Assembly: GCA_021234155.1 (NCBI GenBank)
Contig: JAJEKV010000005.1
Location: 23,077,584 to 23,141,583 of the forward strand
Source: Isoetes taiwanensis
Lineage: Eukaryota; Streptophyta; Lycopodiopsida; Isoetales; Isoetaceae
Direction of reading: 5' to 3'
Length of the DNA: 64,000 nucleotides
Shown: in pieces, positions 11,667-23,880 of the stretch
Layout of the letters: every line of letters starts with the position of its first letter
Position numbering within the stretch: the first letter of the stretch is position 1
Notes under the pieces: model-generated
What the model was told of the DNA's origin: nothing
Seen by the model: the letters and a program-made list of their open reading frames with translations, nothing else
Database searches by the model: none
Made by a program: the position numbers and the translations under genes

Positions 11667-14150
11667 CCGCGAGGAGACTTCGCTCCCATCTCTGCTAATG
11701 TACCATTGGAGGTCCCTCTGAAAATGTGACAAAATGTAAAGCTAACCCGGTTTGATGCAATTTTCCAAAACATTAAGAAGCATGCCATTTAGCAAAAAAA
11801 CAAGTGTTACGTTAGCGAAAGAAATGTTAGATTAGTGCATCTTCAGACCTAAATGGTAGTTTACAACAAGCGACCAATTCAAGCTAACGCGCAAAATACT
11901 ACATCAAATTAAATATGCGACAATATTTGTATACTTGAGGACCTCTTCCTCATTTTTTCCAATGTTGATAAGGCTATAAGTATCCCAAAGATCTACACCT
12001 CACATCGGAGATGACATAACCAAGGAGGAATCAGCGTAGTTTACTAAACCACCTTCACCCTTGCCTCCGGGGTAGTTTCGAGGGGTAGAATACATCCTCG
12101 AGCATTTTTGTCCATTACACAAACCATTAGTTGTTTTGCCATAGTCTTTGCGCCAATCAATTTTTATTTTGTGTACAACATTTCATTTTTAAGTCATATA
12201 TATATTCGAGGGGAAGGGAAAATTGCGAAAATGCCATTTGTTGATGAATGTTCATAAAGACATATTCAACTTAAATTACCCACTAAATGCTAAGGGCACT
12301 TTTTGAAATAAATATAATTCTGGACAATGCATCCATATAGATTCAAATAGAGAGTCTTCCACGAGATCAAATTCATTAAATCAGAGTTGAACTTTACAAG
12401 TTAATGTCCTTTTTGAGTTGTTCTATATCCAAAAAATTTAAAACACTAACTTTAAGATTCAAACAACGCTTAAGATTACTTTACTCTTATTGGTTAAGAC
12501 CTTACCTAATGTTTTTCCATTTTTAAAGGCATTTTGGTAACTTAGGAAAAAGTTAAAAAGGCATTCTGAATAAGCAGGCACTAACATATAAGCAATACTT
12601 GTTGCACAATTCGTTGCTTTTGCTATGTCACTTTAGCAGAGGACATTGATCCTTCGTATCATTTTGTTTCTTATTGAAAGCGATCAACGCGCATAAGCTG
12701 CAATGCGAATGGCAGGTTTAGCAGCTAGAATCTTCTTCCAAAGCTTGGCTGACATATATCCTTACTTTTTGTTATCCTCTTATAATTTATCTTAATCAGC
12801 AGGGCGAATGGCCAAAGCATGCTTTAGTTGCCCTGCGTGACTTTGCATACAACCATATGCTCCTTTCTTACTTGCTGCCTCGTGCATTCTAAGGCAGATG
12901 CATTGCTTACCTTCTAAGCTCTTGAATGGCTTGTAGGCATGATTAGAATGACCAAACTCAAACTGAGTCCATCCTTATTGGACTCATGTGTGTGTAAAGA
13001 GAGTCAGGCAACTTAATTATTAGTACTGGTGCAACAATGTTGATACATGTGTGTTCTTATGCGATAATCTTATAGCAGGATCTAAATAAGAAAACTGTGT
13101 CCAAGTACAGTAGAATCAAATTTCCTTTATCCTTGTTAAAAAAAATAAAGTCCTAAATTGATCCATTGATTTTAAAAGATCCTTACCCGCCGGCTACAAG
13201 TTTTCTTGCTAACAATCTTTCCTCTAAAATGCATTTCCTCTGCTCTCATAATGCTGTCTCTAGGATTGCTAGAAATCTAAGAGCAATCTCTTAAGACCTC
13301 AACTCCCCTTCCCTTAATGATGGTTGACTGCTTTTGGGAGGCTATGCCTCACAAACTACTATACCACACTCCTATTGCCTGGTCTTGACAGCAAGAACAC
13401 TTAAAATATACTAAGTGCAACCACACAAGCAGATGGCCATTTCCATGGCACCATTTAAACCATGAAATTGGATTATGTATCTCTATTGCATATGCGTTTT
13501 CTATCCTCTTTCTTTTCATTGTTGAAACACTGTTGTCTTCAAACCAATCCAGACAGACCTGAAATGCACACAAACCAAAGTGCGTCTGCAGCTTGCAATA
13601 GCCAGGTTCAAATTCCTTCTAAAGATTATATTTGTATATCTTTGTGCAACTAGAAACTGGCTATTCAGTCTTACAAGGAAATAAGAATGTACCTTGGCTC
13701 CTGATTTTTTTTTTTTTTGAAAAATGTTAACAAAAATATGCTGGCAATCAGAGAGCCAACCAAGGACACGACCTATACAGACCCATGCAAAAGATAAAAC
13801 AAATCCATATACAACTATTACATGCCAGCATGGCATCTTATAACTATCTGGATGCAGAAAACATAGCCTTGGACAAAGAAAGGTACGAAATGAGAAGAGC
13901 ACAGACAATAAAACCAGTACCTTAGAAGAATGGGCTGCTGATTTGGAATTCTGAACCATGCAAATATTTTTGAAATTTTTGTTTCATACTTGCAAATAAG
14001 CTGCTTAGTCTTGGCAGAAACTAGAAAATTCTGTTGTGCATTATAACCTTCAACAGCTTGCCCCTCTAGTTGATTCAATTTCCAACACACACCAGAAAGG
14101 GCACAAATTTTCCAATATTCCACTTGAATGTGTGATGGGACAGAAATTAT
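11667..14150. other. Intergenic flank, duplicated
   Basis: This is the host flank to the right of the gypsy element and matches 39687-42168. No gene can be called. The part next to U2B'' presumably includes its 3' untranslated region. Open frames on the minus strand at 13349-13959 run across this presumed UTR and have no motif. Differences from the second copy are indels of the corrupted type. Confidence 0.6.
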
Positions 14151-15702
14151 CTATTTCTTTGCATAGGAAATTTCCATGGCATTTTGGCTGTTATCTTGAA
14201 GTCTTGCAATACCTCGAGAGCAGTTGTTGCTTGTCCTTCATCTCCATATTCTCGAAAGCAATCCAGGCTTTGCCTCAACCATTCTCACTTCCTTGAAACC
14301 AGGGTACTGGCAGAACAAGGCATGCAAAGCGTCATTGTAGTCTCATGAGGAAGGTTCTGGATAAACAGTATGTTGTTGGGAGGAGCCTTGTGATCCTGCC
14401 TTGGCGGCTTGACAGGCTGTGCTTGAAATCCATTTTGCTGCAGATAAAAAATATTTTATGCTAAACCTCTACGGACGGAAGTATCCTCCTCCAAAACATT
14501 GCTTACACCTGTGTTGGTTGTGGGATCGGTGATGCAGAGCTAGTAGTTTCATTTCTGCTCGCGTTTCTTCTTTTCGACTATACAAAATGTATTGTAAGCA
14601 CTTCTTGCATGCCAAAAAGTGATATATAAAAAAGTAAAAGAATGCAATGTTTGATGCTAAGACTCTATATACAAACCACATAGTTCAAATTTGAAGGTCA
14701 AGAAAATATACAGAGAATGTAAAGGGAAGAGTATAAGGTTAGTAACAGCATACAGAACATTAAATACATAACCAAATCAACAAGCCACAGAAGAAACCTG
14801 CTAAAGTTGAAGACATAATTTTTATCTAACACTTCACTGTCAAGAAACTCACATTTTTCTTCCATCTTTTCCTTTTCTCTTTAGGAACAAAGGTCCCATC
14901 GAGCTTACTCATTACATCGACCGTCTTGCATACTGTATTTTCTGCAAATTCCACAGAGACAAAATTTAGGCTGCAAAAAAGGAATCAAACTGCAAAATGA
15001 CAGAAAGGCTTTGGCCAGTGAGAAGCATAACAAAGCAGAGGATTTCTAATTTTCTAGGCAAGCATCGGTATTGCTTAACTAAGAAATATTGATGCATCCT
15101 TTATGAAACATGAGCGTATTGGGCCAAAGTGATAGACCTAATAACGTAGTTCACATTATTTCTCAAAGAGAATCAATCCTCATACGCACATGGACGAATG
15201 AATGAGGGCAAAAGGCTTTAGAACAAACCATAGGCCTGTCATAAAAGGAAAATCCTTCATGTTCGAGCGCATATGTTGCAGATGTCACATCATCAAACAC
15301 AACCCATGCTTGTCCTCTTAGCTTCTCTGTTCTGCACACCAACTATATCAAGAATCCTCCCATACTGAAAACAGGGCATATAACGACTTCTTCAATTCTG
15401 ACACAACAAAAATGTATCAGTCAGAGCCCTAAAAGAACAATGCCGCTCCTTCTTATTATAAAATTTGGACTGGAATTTATAGTTTCTCAATTTCATCTAG
15501 TAAAGGGGTTGTGTTCTTAACCACATGCAACCGAATGCTCTTCAGAGAGCTAACAGTATCATATCCATCCACTAATACGTCAAAAGCCATTCATTCGCTA
15601 CTAACCAATATACTTCAACACGTATAGGTACCTGTTTTTTTTTATTCGTTCGTGGAGATTCTTGTATATGGTCTGGCTCGGAGGAATGTCGGCCTGCATC
15701 AT
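14151..15702 (-). pseudogene. U2 snRNP B'' gene, first copy, frame-broken in every coding exon
   Basis: Counterpart of the intact gene at 42169-43748. Exons lie near 15632-15702, 15239-15397, 14853-14941, 14508-14577 and 14151-14437. Their lengths (71, 159, 89, about 70 and 287 bases) differ from the intact 73, 173, 94, 68 and 291, so each exon carries a net frame change. RNP motifs of both RRM domains remain readable in pieces. Lost bases often fall at CAG, CTG or homopolymer sites, for example nine instead of eight T in the exon-1 homopolymer. It may be a true pseudogene, or an uncorrected version of an intact duplicate; the error pattern favours the latter. Confidence 0.8.
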
Positions 15703-15791
15703 CTTCTCGTTCTCTCGCTTAAACCCTAATCGGACGTTGGGTCATAGAGAAGACGGGGGCCTTTGGAGGGATATATGGTGTATTATTGTAG

Positions 15792-15934
15792 ATAACGCCC
15801 TGGCCGAGGGTGTTATTGAAAAACATTTCTGAGGGCCATCAAAATGGCCAGGGTATGAGCACCGCACCCTCCTGAGCCATTTTGATGGGCCGAATTTTTT
15901 TTTTTTCAATAACACCCAGGGCCAGGAATGTTAT
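15792..15934. mobile_element. Foldback (MITE-like) element, first copy
   Basis: The arm ATAACGCCCTGGCC...GTTATTGAAAAA pairs with the far arm TTTTTCAATAACACCC...TGTTAT, and an inner pair GGGCCATCAAAATGGC / GCCATTTTGATGGGCC closes the middle. The structure covers about 143 bases, lies less than 100 bases upstream of the U2B'' start codon, and has no coding capacity. No clear target duplication is seen. Confidence 0.7.
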
Positions 15935-17264
15935 CGCCCCTGAACAGACTGCCCAGAGAGTTTTGGGTCATCCGATCACCATCAAAAATTGATCTAAAAT
16001 CCTCCACACTACCCAGGAATTTTAGGGCCATCCAATCACCATCAAAATTGATCTAAAAATCCTCCATTTTCATAATAGCCTATTGTGTTATGAAGTAGCA
16101 GTGTGTTATGGCTCGATGAAACTAATTGATCAAGATTGATCTCAACTGTTGGATCACTATAAACTTGAGGGGCGGTGTGTTAAGGATTGAAATATTCCAG
16201 TCTCTCGAGTGTCTCGCTTAGGGACGATTTACATGTGCCGTTCGTTATTCGCGACCTTCGTCACTTTCTTTAGGTTTCCAAGATAAAATAGGATGGCGTC
16301 ATGATGTTGCTTGATATGGTTTGAGGCCAGATCTTGGGAAGTCAGCATCTAATTATCATATATCGAGGATCAAACCTCAATGTCTAGATGTTTTTGCTCA
16401 GTAGTTGGTTGGGGCATGATGGTTAAAGTGTCATATTAATATTCATATGGAGCAAGCACGTGGGAGTGGTCCATAGCAAATGGGTTTGACAAGCTATAAT
16501 AAATATATTACGTAAATGTTACTCTTAATGCCTTCCAAGTGCATATATAAAGGGGCATAAGGTAACATATACAAGAAATTTATTGCAGCGGCCATGTATT
16601 TTGATAATGAGTCGACTTAGCAAGAGATAGCTAAAATTGTTAAACATGGAGATCACGAAGGCCTTGAGGATAGTGGCCTCAAAGGGCTACGTGATAAATT
16701 AACTTTGATCAAAGATTAGTGATCTACGATACTTTTTATAGGCAATGCTTGTGAATGCACAATAGGACTAAGATTCCAATGTTATTTTTCTGACCTTGAA
16801 TTGTTTCCGAAAAAATTTATCTTGCCAGGTTGGCATCATTAATGGTAGGAGATACCATTGTGGTTTCAGAAACAGTAAAAAATCTGAATGTAATTCCAAT
16901 TCTTGTCATATCTACCATATCAAGACAAATAATGGAAAGAAATTTTAATTTACCAATCATGGTACCTTCATCAACCTCTACATGGTAACTACAAATTATC
17001 TAAGTTATAACAAACTATAGCATGTCAAAACTGATTTCAATGCTATGTGATGCAGGAAATAATTAGAATTTACCAGTATAAGATCGCTTTGAAGGTAAAT
17101 TTACGTAGATATGTCATACGACTTGGATGTCACAACTTGGCAAAGCACATACTTTGGAGGTGCTGAAGACTAGAAACAATTGAATGAAAAGGCACAAAAA
17201 GCTCTCCTATGGCAGCATGACGACTGCAAAGCAAGAAAGAATAAAGCCATGAGAAAATTCGACC
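15935..17264. other. Intergenic, nothing recognised
   Basis: Near-identical to 43981-45300, differing mainly in homopolymer lengths. The bases just after the foldback hold two similar copies of a phrase containing CATCCAATCACCATCAAAA (about 15965-16070). A short open stretch at 16595-16719 is interrupted by a stop and unidentified. Confidence 0.6.
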
Positions 17265-17575
17265 TTAAAAAGAAAAATAGATCTGTGGAAGAGTATTTTT
17301 CTATTGCTTGAGTTCTGAGTACAAGCATCTTGCATATCAGGTCCAAATTCACCATATTGAAGCCCCAAAAGAAATTTGAAGGTCCAGTTCATCAGATTGA
17401 AGCCCCTTTGTACTGCTCCAGAAAAGAAAAATAGGTACGTGAAAGAAAATTTGTAGAGCTTTTCTATTGTTTGAGTTCTGAATACAAGTCTTGTCCAAAT
17501 TCGCCATATTGAAGCCCCAATAAGTTTTGAAAGTCCAATCCATCTGATGGAAGCCCCTTTGTACTGCATCCAGAA
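17265..17575. repeat. Diverged direct repeat, about 150-bp period
   Basis: Two adjacent units share AGAAAAATAG, TTTTCTATTG, GAGTTCTGA, CATATTGAAGCCCC and CCCTTTGTACTGC in the same order (17265-17412 and 17413-17575). The same arrangement is present at 45303-45615. No coding function seen. Confidence 0.75.
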
Positions 17576-17620
17576 AATGAAATTACAGGGTTCTAAAATG
17601 CAAATTGCAGTTTGAATCTG

Positions 17621-17945
17621 GTCACTCTATCAAAGTGGTGCTTAGTCTGGTCAACTGGACCTTGAACTTGTGAAATAGAGGTTGAATTTGGGGAAGAAAA
17701 CACCTACAACATTAGACCTGAGATTATTCCTGAGTGAGCTACAGCCTGTTTTATCACTTCCTGTTTATATAGGCATTTATCATGGCCCACTCTATCAGAG
17801 TGGGGCTTAAATCTGGTGGATTGGACCTCGAATTTTGTGAAACAGAGGTTGAATTTGGTGAAGAACTAAGATTATTCGTGAGTGAGCTACAGCCTGTTTA
17901 TCATGTTGATACAACCTGTTTATTTAGGCGTTCATCATGGCTATC
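17621..17945. repeat. Diverged direct repeat, about 160-bp period
   Basis: Two units each run from CACTCTATCA-AGTGG through GGTTGAATTTGG and GTGAGCTACAGCCTGTTT to a CATCATGG-like end. It lies directly after another direct repeat of similar length, so this tract has grown by local duplication more than once. Copy in the second unit: 45659-45980. Confidence 0.75.
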
Positions 17946-18699
17946 ATGGGCATTATGGCTAATAAGCATGCAAAAATCCAACGACAGAGATCTAAAATCT
18001 CAAATCAAATATATATCCAAGACAACATCAAGGGCTGTTCTCCAGCTCTTTTGAATGTTTATGTACATTCAGGTTTTCCTCTTGAATCAGGAATTTCCTC
18101 TCGAACTCTTTCCTTGATAAGAGTTGCAAAAAAGGATTGTTTTACTGCATAAGAGTTTCAAAGGGATTTCTTTACTGCATAATTCTACAGATAAGTGGAG
18201 ATGAATTCATTGAGAAACTGAAAGAGAACCAGGGGTTAGTCTCCTAAATTTCCGATCACAATCCTTATTTTCCAGTTTGAGTTTTTATTTGCCAGCAAAA
18301 AAATTGTGGGGTTTCCTTCAAAATTTGGCAAATAATCATTAGTTTATATTTAACACATTTGTCGGCAAATTATCTGGTTAGAGCTATTGGGGATTTCGAA
18401 GCTTGGAATGAACCCATTGACGTCAAGCCTTAAATAGGAAATCCCAACGGTTGTATTGACTGCTTGGATTTGGGTTAATATCGAGGTTTAAATGCATGTG
18501 TCCAATCTACTTATTTAAAAAAGTTTTTGGCTCATCGGGACTCTTCACTTAACATTTCCGACGAATTGTTACGGTTTTCCATTTTCGGGGCATTTTTTCC
18601 TTCGGGATTTCTTGACGCTATTTTTTTTTGAGTGGGCGGAGCGTTATTGCCGGCCGGCCGCCCGAAGATCATGGGCGGTAATTTCCTCCGCCATCCATG

Positions 18700-19126
18700 A
18701 TTAAGGAAATGGGGTTTAAATGGGGTTTAAATCCCCAACAAAATCACGCTTCCTTTCCTCCACAAGCATCTCCATTTCGAAACAAGATTATTGGCAAAGC
18801 CCCATCTCCCATTTCTTCTTACGGCCGTTCGAGCTCTTGGAAGTGGAAGTAACAAGGTTTGCTCTTATAAAAGATTGAATGGATTTTACAATGCATGCTC
18901 ATCGAGGGCTAATATATTTATATTTTCTCTTTGTCTAGATTTCCGGTGGTGTATTTCTTCTGTCAAAGGGGCTTCGGAGCTTTGAGCATCTCTTTTGGAG
19001 TAACAAGGTTTGTTAGAATCGATTTTTCTTGGACTCTCTCTTTATTGGTGTTGACAAGGCGCCGGTAGTTCCAGATTCGTACCCGCAAAGGGTAGATATC
19101 TTCTTACCGTGCGTTTTTCTTGGACT
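18700..19126 (+). pseudogene. Small exon-like cluster before the copia element, first copy
   Basis: Corrupted counterpart of the cleaner exon-like segments at 46775-47180. The word GGAAGTGGAAGTAACAAG followed by GTTTGC is preserved at 18839-18862, but bases around the other splice-like sites are altered. The last five bases before the copia LTR read GGACT where the second copy has AGACT, the expected target duplication. Confidence 0.4.
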
Positions 19127-19325
19127 TGTTGAACTTTTCTAGTTTACTATGAAAACAAGTGAAAGAAATATTTGACCACAAAAGAAGATACTTCTATTCA
19201 ATGAATCGTGTTACAATATATAGTCCATAAAAGATATTTTATGGTAAAAGGTGAAAGCTAATAGTAGCAATCGTTGCCTTTTTATAAAGGCAACGCCTAA
19301 AGAATAAAAATGACCTAAGCTAACA
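19127..19325 (-). repeat. Copia LTR, 3' end of composite (first unit)
   Basis: On the plus strand it runs from TGTTGAACTTTTCTAG to GCTAACA, so on the coding strand it starts TGTTAG and ends CAACA. It is 199 bp, short for an LTR. CCCCACC follows on the plus strand, i.e. the polypurine tract GGTGGGG on the coding strand, which makes this the 3' LTR. The end bearing the LTR hairpins is corrupted in this copy. Confidence 0.88.
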
Positions 19326-22300
19326 CCCCACCAGCGGCTTTAGTCTTTCACCAAATAAAATATAGAGAAATATTGTGTCTAAGAAAGAAGACCAAATATT
19401 GCAACTCATAGATAACCTCCTCCCCACCAAATTTGGTCTTCTTTTCGGGATGAAAAACCTTTGGTGGTCACAAAGGAAAAACCCGAAATGCTACAATCTT
19501 CTAATATTTATACTTATTCTCAAAGGACACCAAGAGCTTGAACATTGTCTTGATGTCTCTTTTCACCTAGAGGCTTAGTGAAAATATGCGCAACCATATT
19601 TGTAGTTGGACAATATTCCAACTTAAGTACGGCGCTTTGCAACTTCAAGTTTAACATAATGATAATGTAACTCAATGTGCTTGGATTTGGAATGCGAACT
19701 TACCGTCTTTTGATAAAAGCTATAGCACTTTGATTATCACACATAAGTATACTTGGTCCATCCCGAACTGTCTTAAGCATTCTAACAAGCGCCGCAAACA
19801 AACAAGTTGGCGGCTCGCCAAAGATCAAACAACATATTACGCTTCAGCGGTAGAAAGTGAAACACATCGTTGTTTCTTACTCATCAAACATGAGATTTTC
19901 CTAAAAAAAACAACAACCACTTGTTGATCTATATGTGTCCGGACAACCACTAATCTGCATCACTGTATCCAAGCAACACGAAAGCATTCAAACACTGCTT
20001 TACTATATGTGATACCATAATGAATAGTGCTCTTAAGATATCTCAAAACACGCTTTAGCATTATGCCAATGTTCTTTGCCGAGGATTAGTCATGAATTGG
20101 CCAAAGAGTATTGGCAGCGTAATAATATCTGGTCTAGTTGCATTTGCAAGATACATAAGAGCTCCTACAAGACTTGCATAAGGGCATACGCATTTCTAGT
20201 ACGATCCTCATAAGCCTTTGGACCTCTTTGACATTCTTGTTTTCGTGGAACCAGGCAATGGAGTAGGTTGCTCTTTAGCAGAAAGTAACCCAAATTTCTC
20301 AAGAAGTGTCTCAATGTACTTAGACTGTGAGAGTTGAAGCAAACCTTTGTCTTTATCTCGCTTGATCTGAATACCTAAACATGAGTGTATTTCCCCCATG
20401 TCAACCATCTCAAATGCGAAGATAGTCTCATCTTGGTCACGCTTGCAAATATTGAGTTATTAGATACCAAGATAGTATCATCCACATAAAAGCGCCAATC
20501 ACTACAAAGTGTTCTTGATTTCGCTTTAAGATACACATTGGAATCTATGAACTTGGTAGAAATCCGTCGAGAAATAAGATAAGAATTCATTTTTTTTCAC
20601 ATACCGGGCTCTAGAGGCTTGTCAGTAGACCATATAAAGCCTTCATGGCGACAAACCGGTCTTTCATTGCCACGTACTTCAAAACTATACGGTTGACTCA
20701 TGTAGATTTCTTCACTAAGATCTCCATTGAGAAATGCGGTTTTGACATCCATTTGATGTACAAACAAACCATATTGAGTAGCAAATGCTAACAAAACTCT
20801 CAAACTAGTGAGACGAACAACGGTGAGAAAGTTTCCTCATAATCGATTCCGACCACTTGCGGTATCCTTTCGCAACTAATCGTGCTTTTGAACTTATCAA
20901 GCGAGCCATCACGCTTTTATACTTGGGCAAAAAGACCCATTTACATTTAATTGGCTTTTCGTCCTTACGGAATTTCAACAAGCTCCCAAGTACCTTTGTT
21001 GATAAGAGATTCAAAACTCTGCTTCCATAGCCATCGCCAATTCTCGGCTTGTGAAGACATAGCCTCTTTTCTTTGAATCGGATGCACTAGTAGCTAAAAG
21101 CGGCATGATATTCCAAGATCCGTTTAGTAGGCTTCCAAGCAAATCGTCGTGATTGGAGTCTCATCATCATGGAACCCCAACTTCTACATCAAGTAGACCA
21201 TCATGATCCTCATCGGCACCATCATATAAATCAAACTCCGTACAAAATCATCTTCTACTTGTGATTTACAAGTCCATTTTCAACATGAGGATCCACATTA
21301 GGATTTACAACATCCACACTAGGATTTAATTCACTATCAAGTAGCTGAAAATCACCGAAGAATAACGTTAGGGTCATGGCAGAAGTAACTATGTTAGCCA
21401 TAGTAGACTCATCAAAAGCTGCATCCGCGACTAGTAATGACTCTTCGTAGCAATATCATAAAATCGATATCCCCGTGCCTCGACAAAGATAGCCTACAAA
21501 GATGGCTTTGAGGCCGGGACCGGTCAAGCTTCTTTCTCTTCTCTTTTGGAATATGAACATAGGCTAAACAACCAAAAACTTCGCAAATTTTGAACATTTG
21601 GTTTTACTCGACCATAATTGCAAAGGAGTCACACCTTTTAGAGAAGAGTTTACGATTCGATTTTGCACATAAACAGCATAGCCGCGGCTTACGCCCAAAA
21701 TGACTTATCCAAACCAAGATGAATAAGCATACATCGAACAAAGATTGATTATCGTGACGATTCTTGCGCTCGGCAACACCATTTTTTGAGGAGAATAAGG
21801 AATGGTATGCTCACGAGCTATACCATGCTCTTCACAAAAACACTTGAAATGAGCAGAGGTAAATTCCCCACCATTGTCAGTACGTAATCTCTGGATCACT
21901 TTGCCACTCTGAGTCTCCACCATATTTTTTAAACACTTGGAATTTGGTGAAGACTTGAGACTTCGTAGAGATGAAATACACAAAAGCTCTGCAGAAAAAA
22001 TCATCCATAAATAAGATGAAATATCGCGCACCACTCAAAGCATAAGGTAGTGGGCCACATATATCAGCATGCACAAGCTCCAAAAGGCGTGTTGCACGTT
22101 TGCCCTTTCACATTGAAAGGACGGCGATGTTTGCTTTCCAACGGCACATGCCTCACATACACCCATAGATGCGGTGCTACTCAATGATAGACCATCCACG
22201 ATTCTATCGAGGAGGCCATGTCCAATAAATATTGAAAGTTTACATGTGCAAAACGGCGATGCCACAATGTACTCGATTCATCTCCATCGGCGGTCATAAG

Positions 22301-23685
22301 ATTCACAAAATCATCGGTCAACCTAAATTCATAAAGATGACCTTCTCGTGGAGCAACTCAAGAACACGACCATCTTGAATAAATTTACACCACCGTCTAT
22401 CAAATTGTATGATCAAGCCAAGATCCGCAAGTCTAGAGACTGAAAACAAGATTAAGTACAAGAAACCGGGGAACATGTAAAATACCACGCGAAAAAACTT
22501 GTATCCCATTAGGAGTATCAATATGAAGATCTCCAATGCCTTTGACCTCATGACTTGTGTTATCACCAAGAAATACAAGCTTTGAACTGAAAGTGGCTGA
22601 TGATAATTCTTTAACCGATGCTTATGGAATGTCATATGTTGTGTGGCTTTTGAATCAACATCATAGAAACACAGTTCTCAGAGAAAGCGACTTGAAGCTT
22701 CATCACATGCAATACTAGCATGTTCATCTCGAATAGGAGGTCCATCTCGAATTGCTTGAAGTAAAAGCTTTATGCTCATTCACAAAACGTTTGTAATAAC
22801 ATCCGCTTTTCCACATGATTTGGCTTTTTACAATAGGTACAAGCGGTCTCGATTTAGGTTGCTCAAATCTAGCCAGCTGATGATTACCACCACCACGGCC
22901 TCATTTGCGACCCGGCCACGACTCCGCCTAGTATCGGTGACAAGAGCCTTTTCATCATCTCGAGCCTCGTTTCTTATTATCAACAATTAAAAGCTTGATC
23001 ATCTTGCATAGATTGCCTTTGTAATTTTAGGTACTCCATCTTTTAAAGATTCACAAGCCCGATCTAAGGTCATAGATTTCTTGTTGGCTAAAACTATCGT
23101 AAGAGTCACGAAGCTCTTAGGCATGGATTCGAAGAAAATGAACAACATGTTGATCATGCGGAATACTAGCACCCGTACCGGGACGGTGCTTCTAGAAGCG
23201 CTTTAAATTTATCCACATGTTAGATCAAATGAATCACTCAAAGCGATCTTGCAATGATGTAAGATCCTTGCGGAGACTAAGCACTTCATGCATAGTCTTC
23301 TTCATATAAGTTTTTTCCAAATACTTCCATACTTCACTAGAAGTAACAAAATCCTTAGCATCCATTAAAATAGACTCTTTGAGTGCATAGAGAATCAAAG
23401 CCCGAGCGGTTTGATCCTTTTCATTCCATTCTTCTACCTCTTTAATCCAAGCATCATATTCAACACCGTTCTGAATAAGATTACCGGTAATTATATCAAC
23501 CGGCTGCACCGGAGGAATATTAGTTCCGGTTACGATTCCAAAGAGTTTTTCACTTTGGAGAACAAGCTCCATCTTAATTTTCCAGGCTGGATATCCAGCT
23601 CCAGAAAAAACATACAAAGTTTTTGTGCCTGTGAGTCCTCTAAAATTCACAACTCCACCAGAACCAGATGCAGGCTCTGATACCA
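19326..23685 (-). pseudogene. Ty1/copia gag-pol, full-length but corrupted (first unit, copy A)
   Basis: Reading from right to left: gag start at the LTR edge (23686), capsid part to about 23030, CCHC knuckle near 22800, protease near 22650, pre-integrase and integrase 21400-22400, reverse transcriptase about 20050-21050 (TAFLNGDLSEEIYMSQP is readable) and RNase H 19560-19960. This PR-INT-RT-RH order defines Ty1/copia. Only the gag start (23234-23740) is clean; the rest is broken into pieces of 60-110 codons by indels concentrated at CAG and CTG words. Apart from those breaks, nothing is missing. Confidence 0.88.
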
Positions 23686-23880
23686 TGTTGAACTTTTCTA
23701 GTTTACTATGAAAACAAGTGAGAGAAATATTTGACCACAAAAGAAGATACTTCTATTCAATGAATCGTGTTACAATATATAGTCCATAAAAGATATTTTT
23801 ATGGTAAAAAGGTGAAAGCTAATAGTAGCAATCGTTGCCTTTTTATAAAGGCACGCTGCCTAAGAATAGGCAGCCTCGCT
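23686..23880 (-). repeat. Copia middle LTR (first unit), shared by two element bodies
   Basis: Same sequence as the outer LTRs but cut four bases short: it ends CTCGCT and is joined directly to pol sequence CATCATCAGGAACCCC. It serves as 5' LTR of copy A and as the truncated 3' end of copy B. A primer site (plus strand GGCTCTGATACCA, 23673-23685) adjoins it. Confidence 0.88.

Noticed and set aside
13349-13959. Small genes on the minus strand downstream of U2B''
   Set aside because: They overlap each other in different frames, carry no motif, are not preserved as frames in the cleaner second copy, and lie where the U2B'' 3' UTR is expected.
16595-16719. Short conserved protein in the intergenic region (also 44634-44759)
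   Set aside because: Interrupted by an in-frame stop after eight codons, only 40 codons long, and with no splice signals or known motif.
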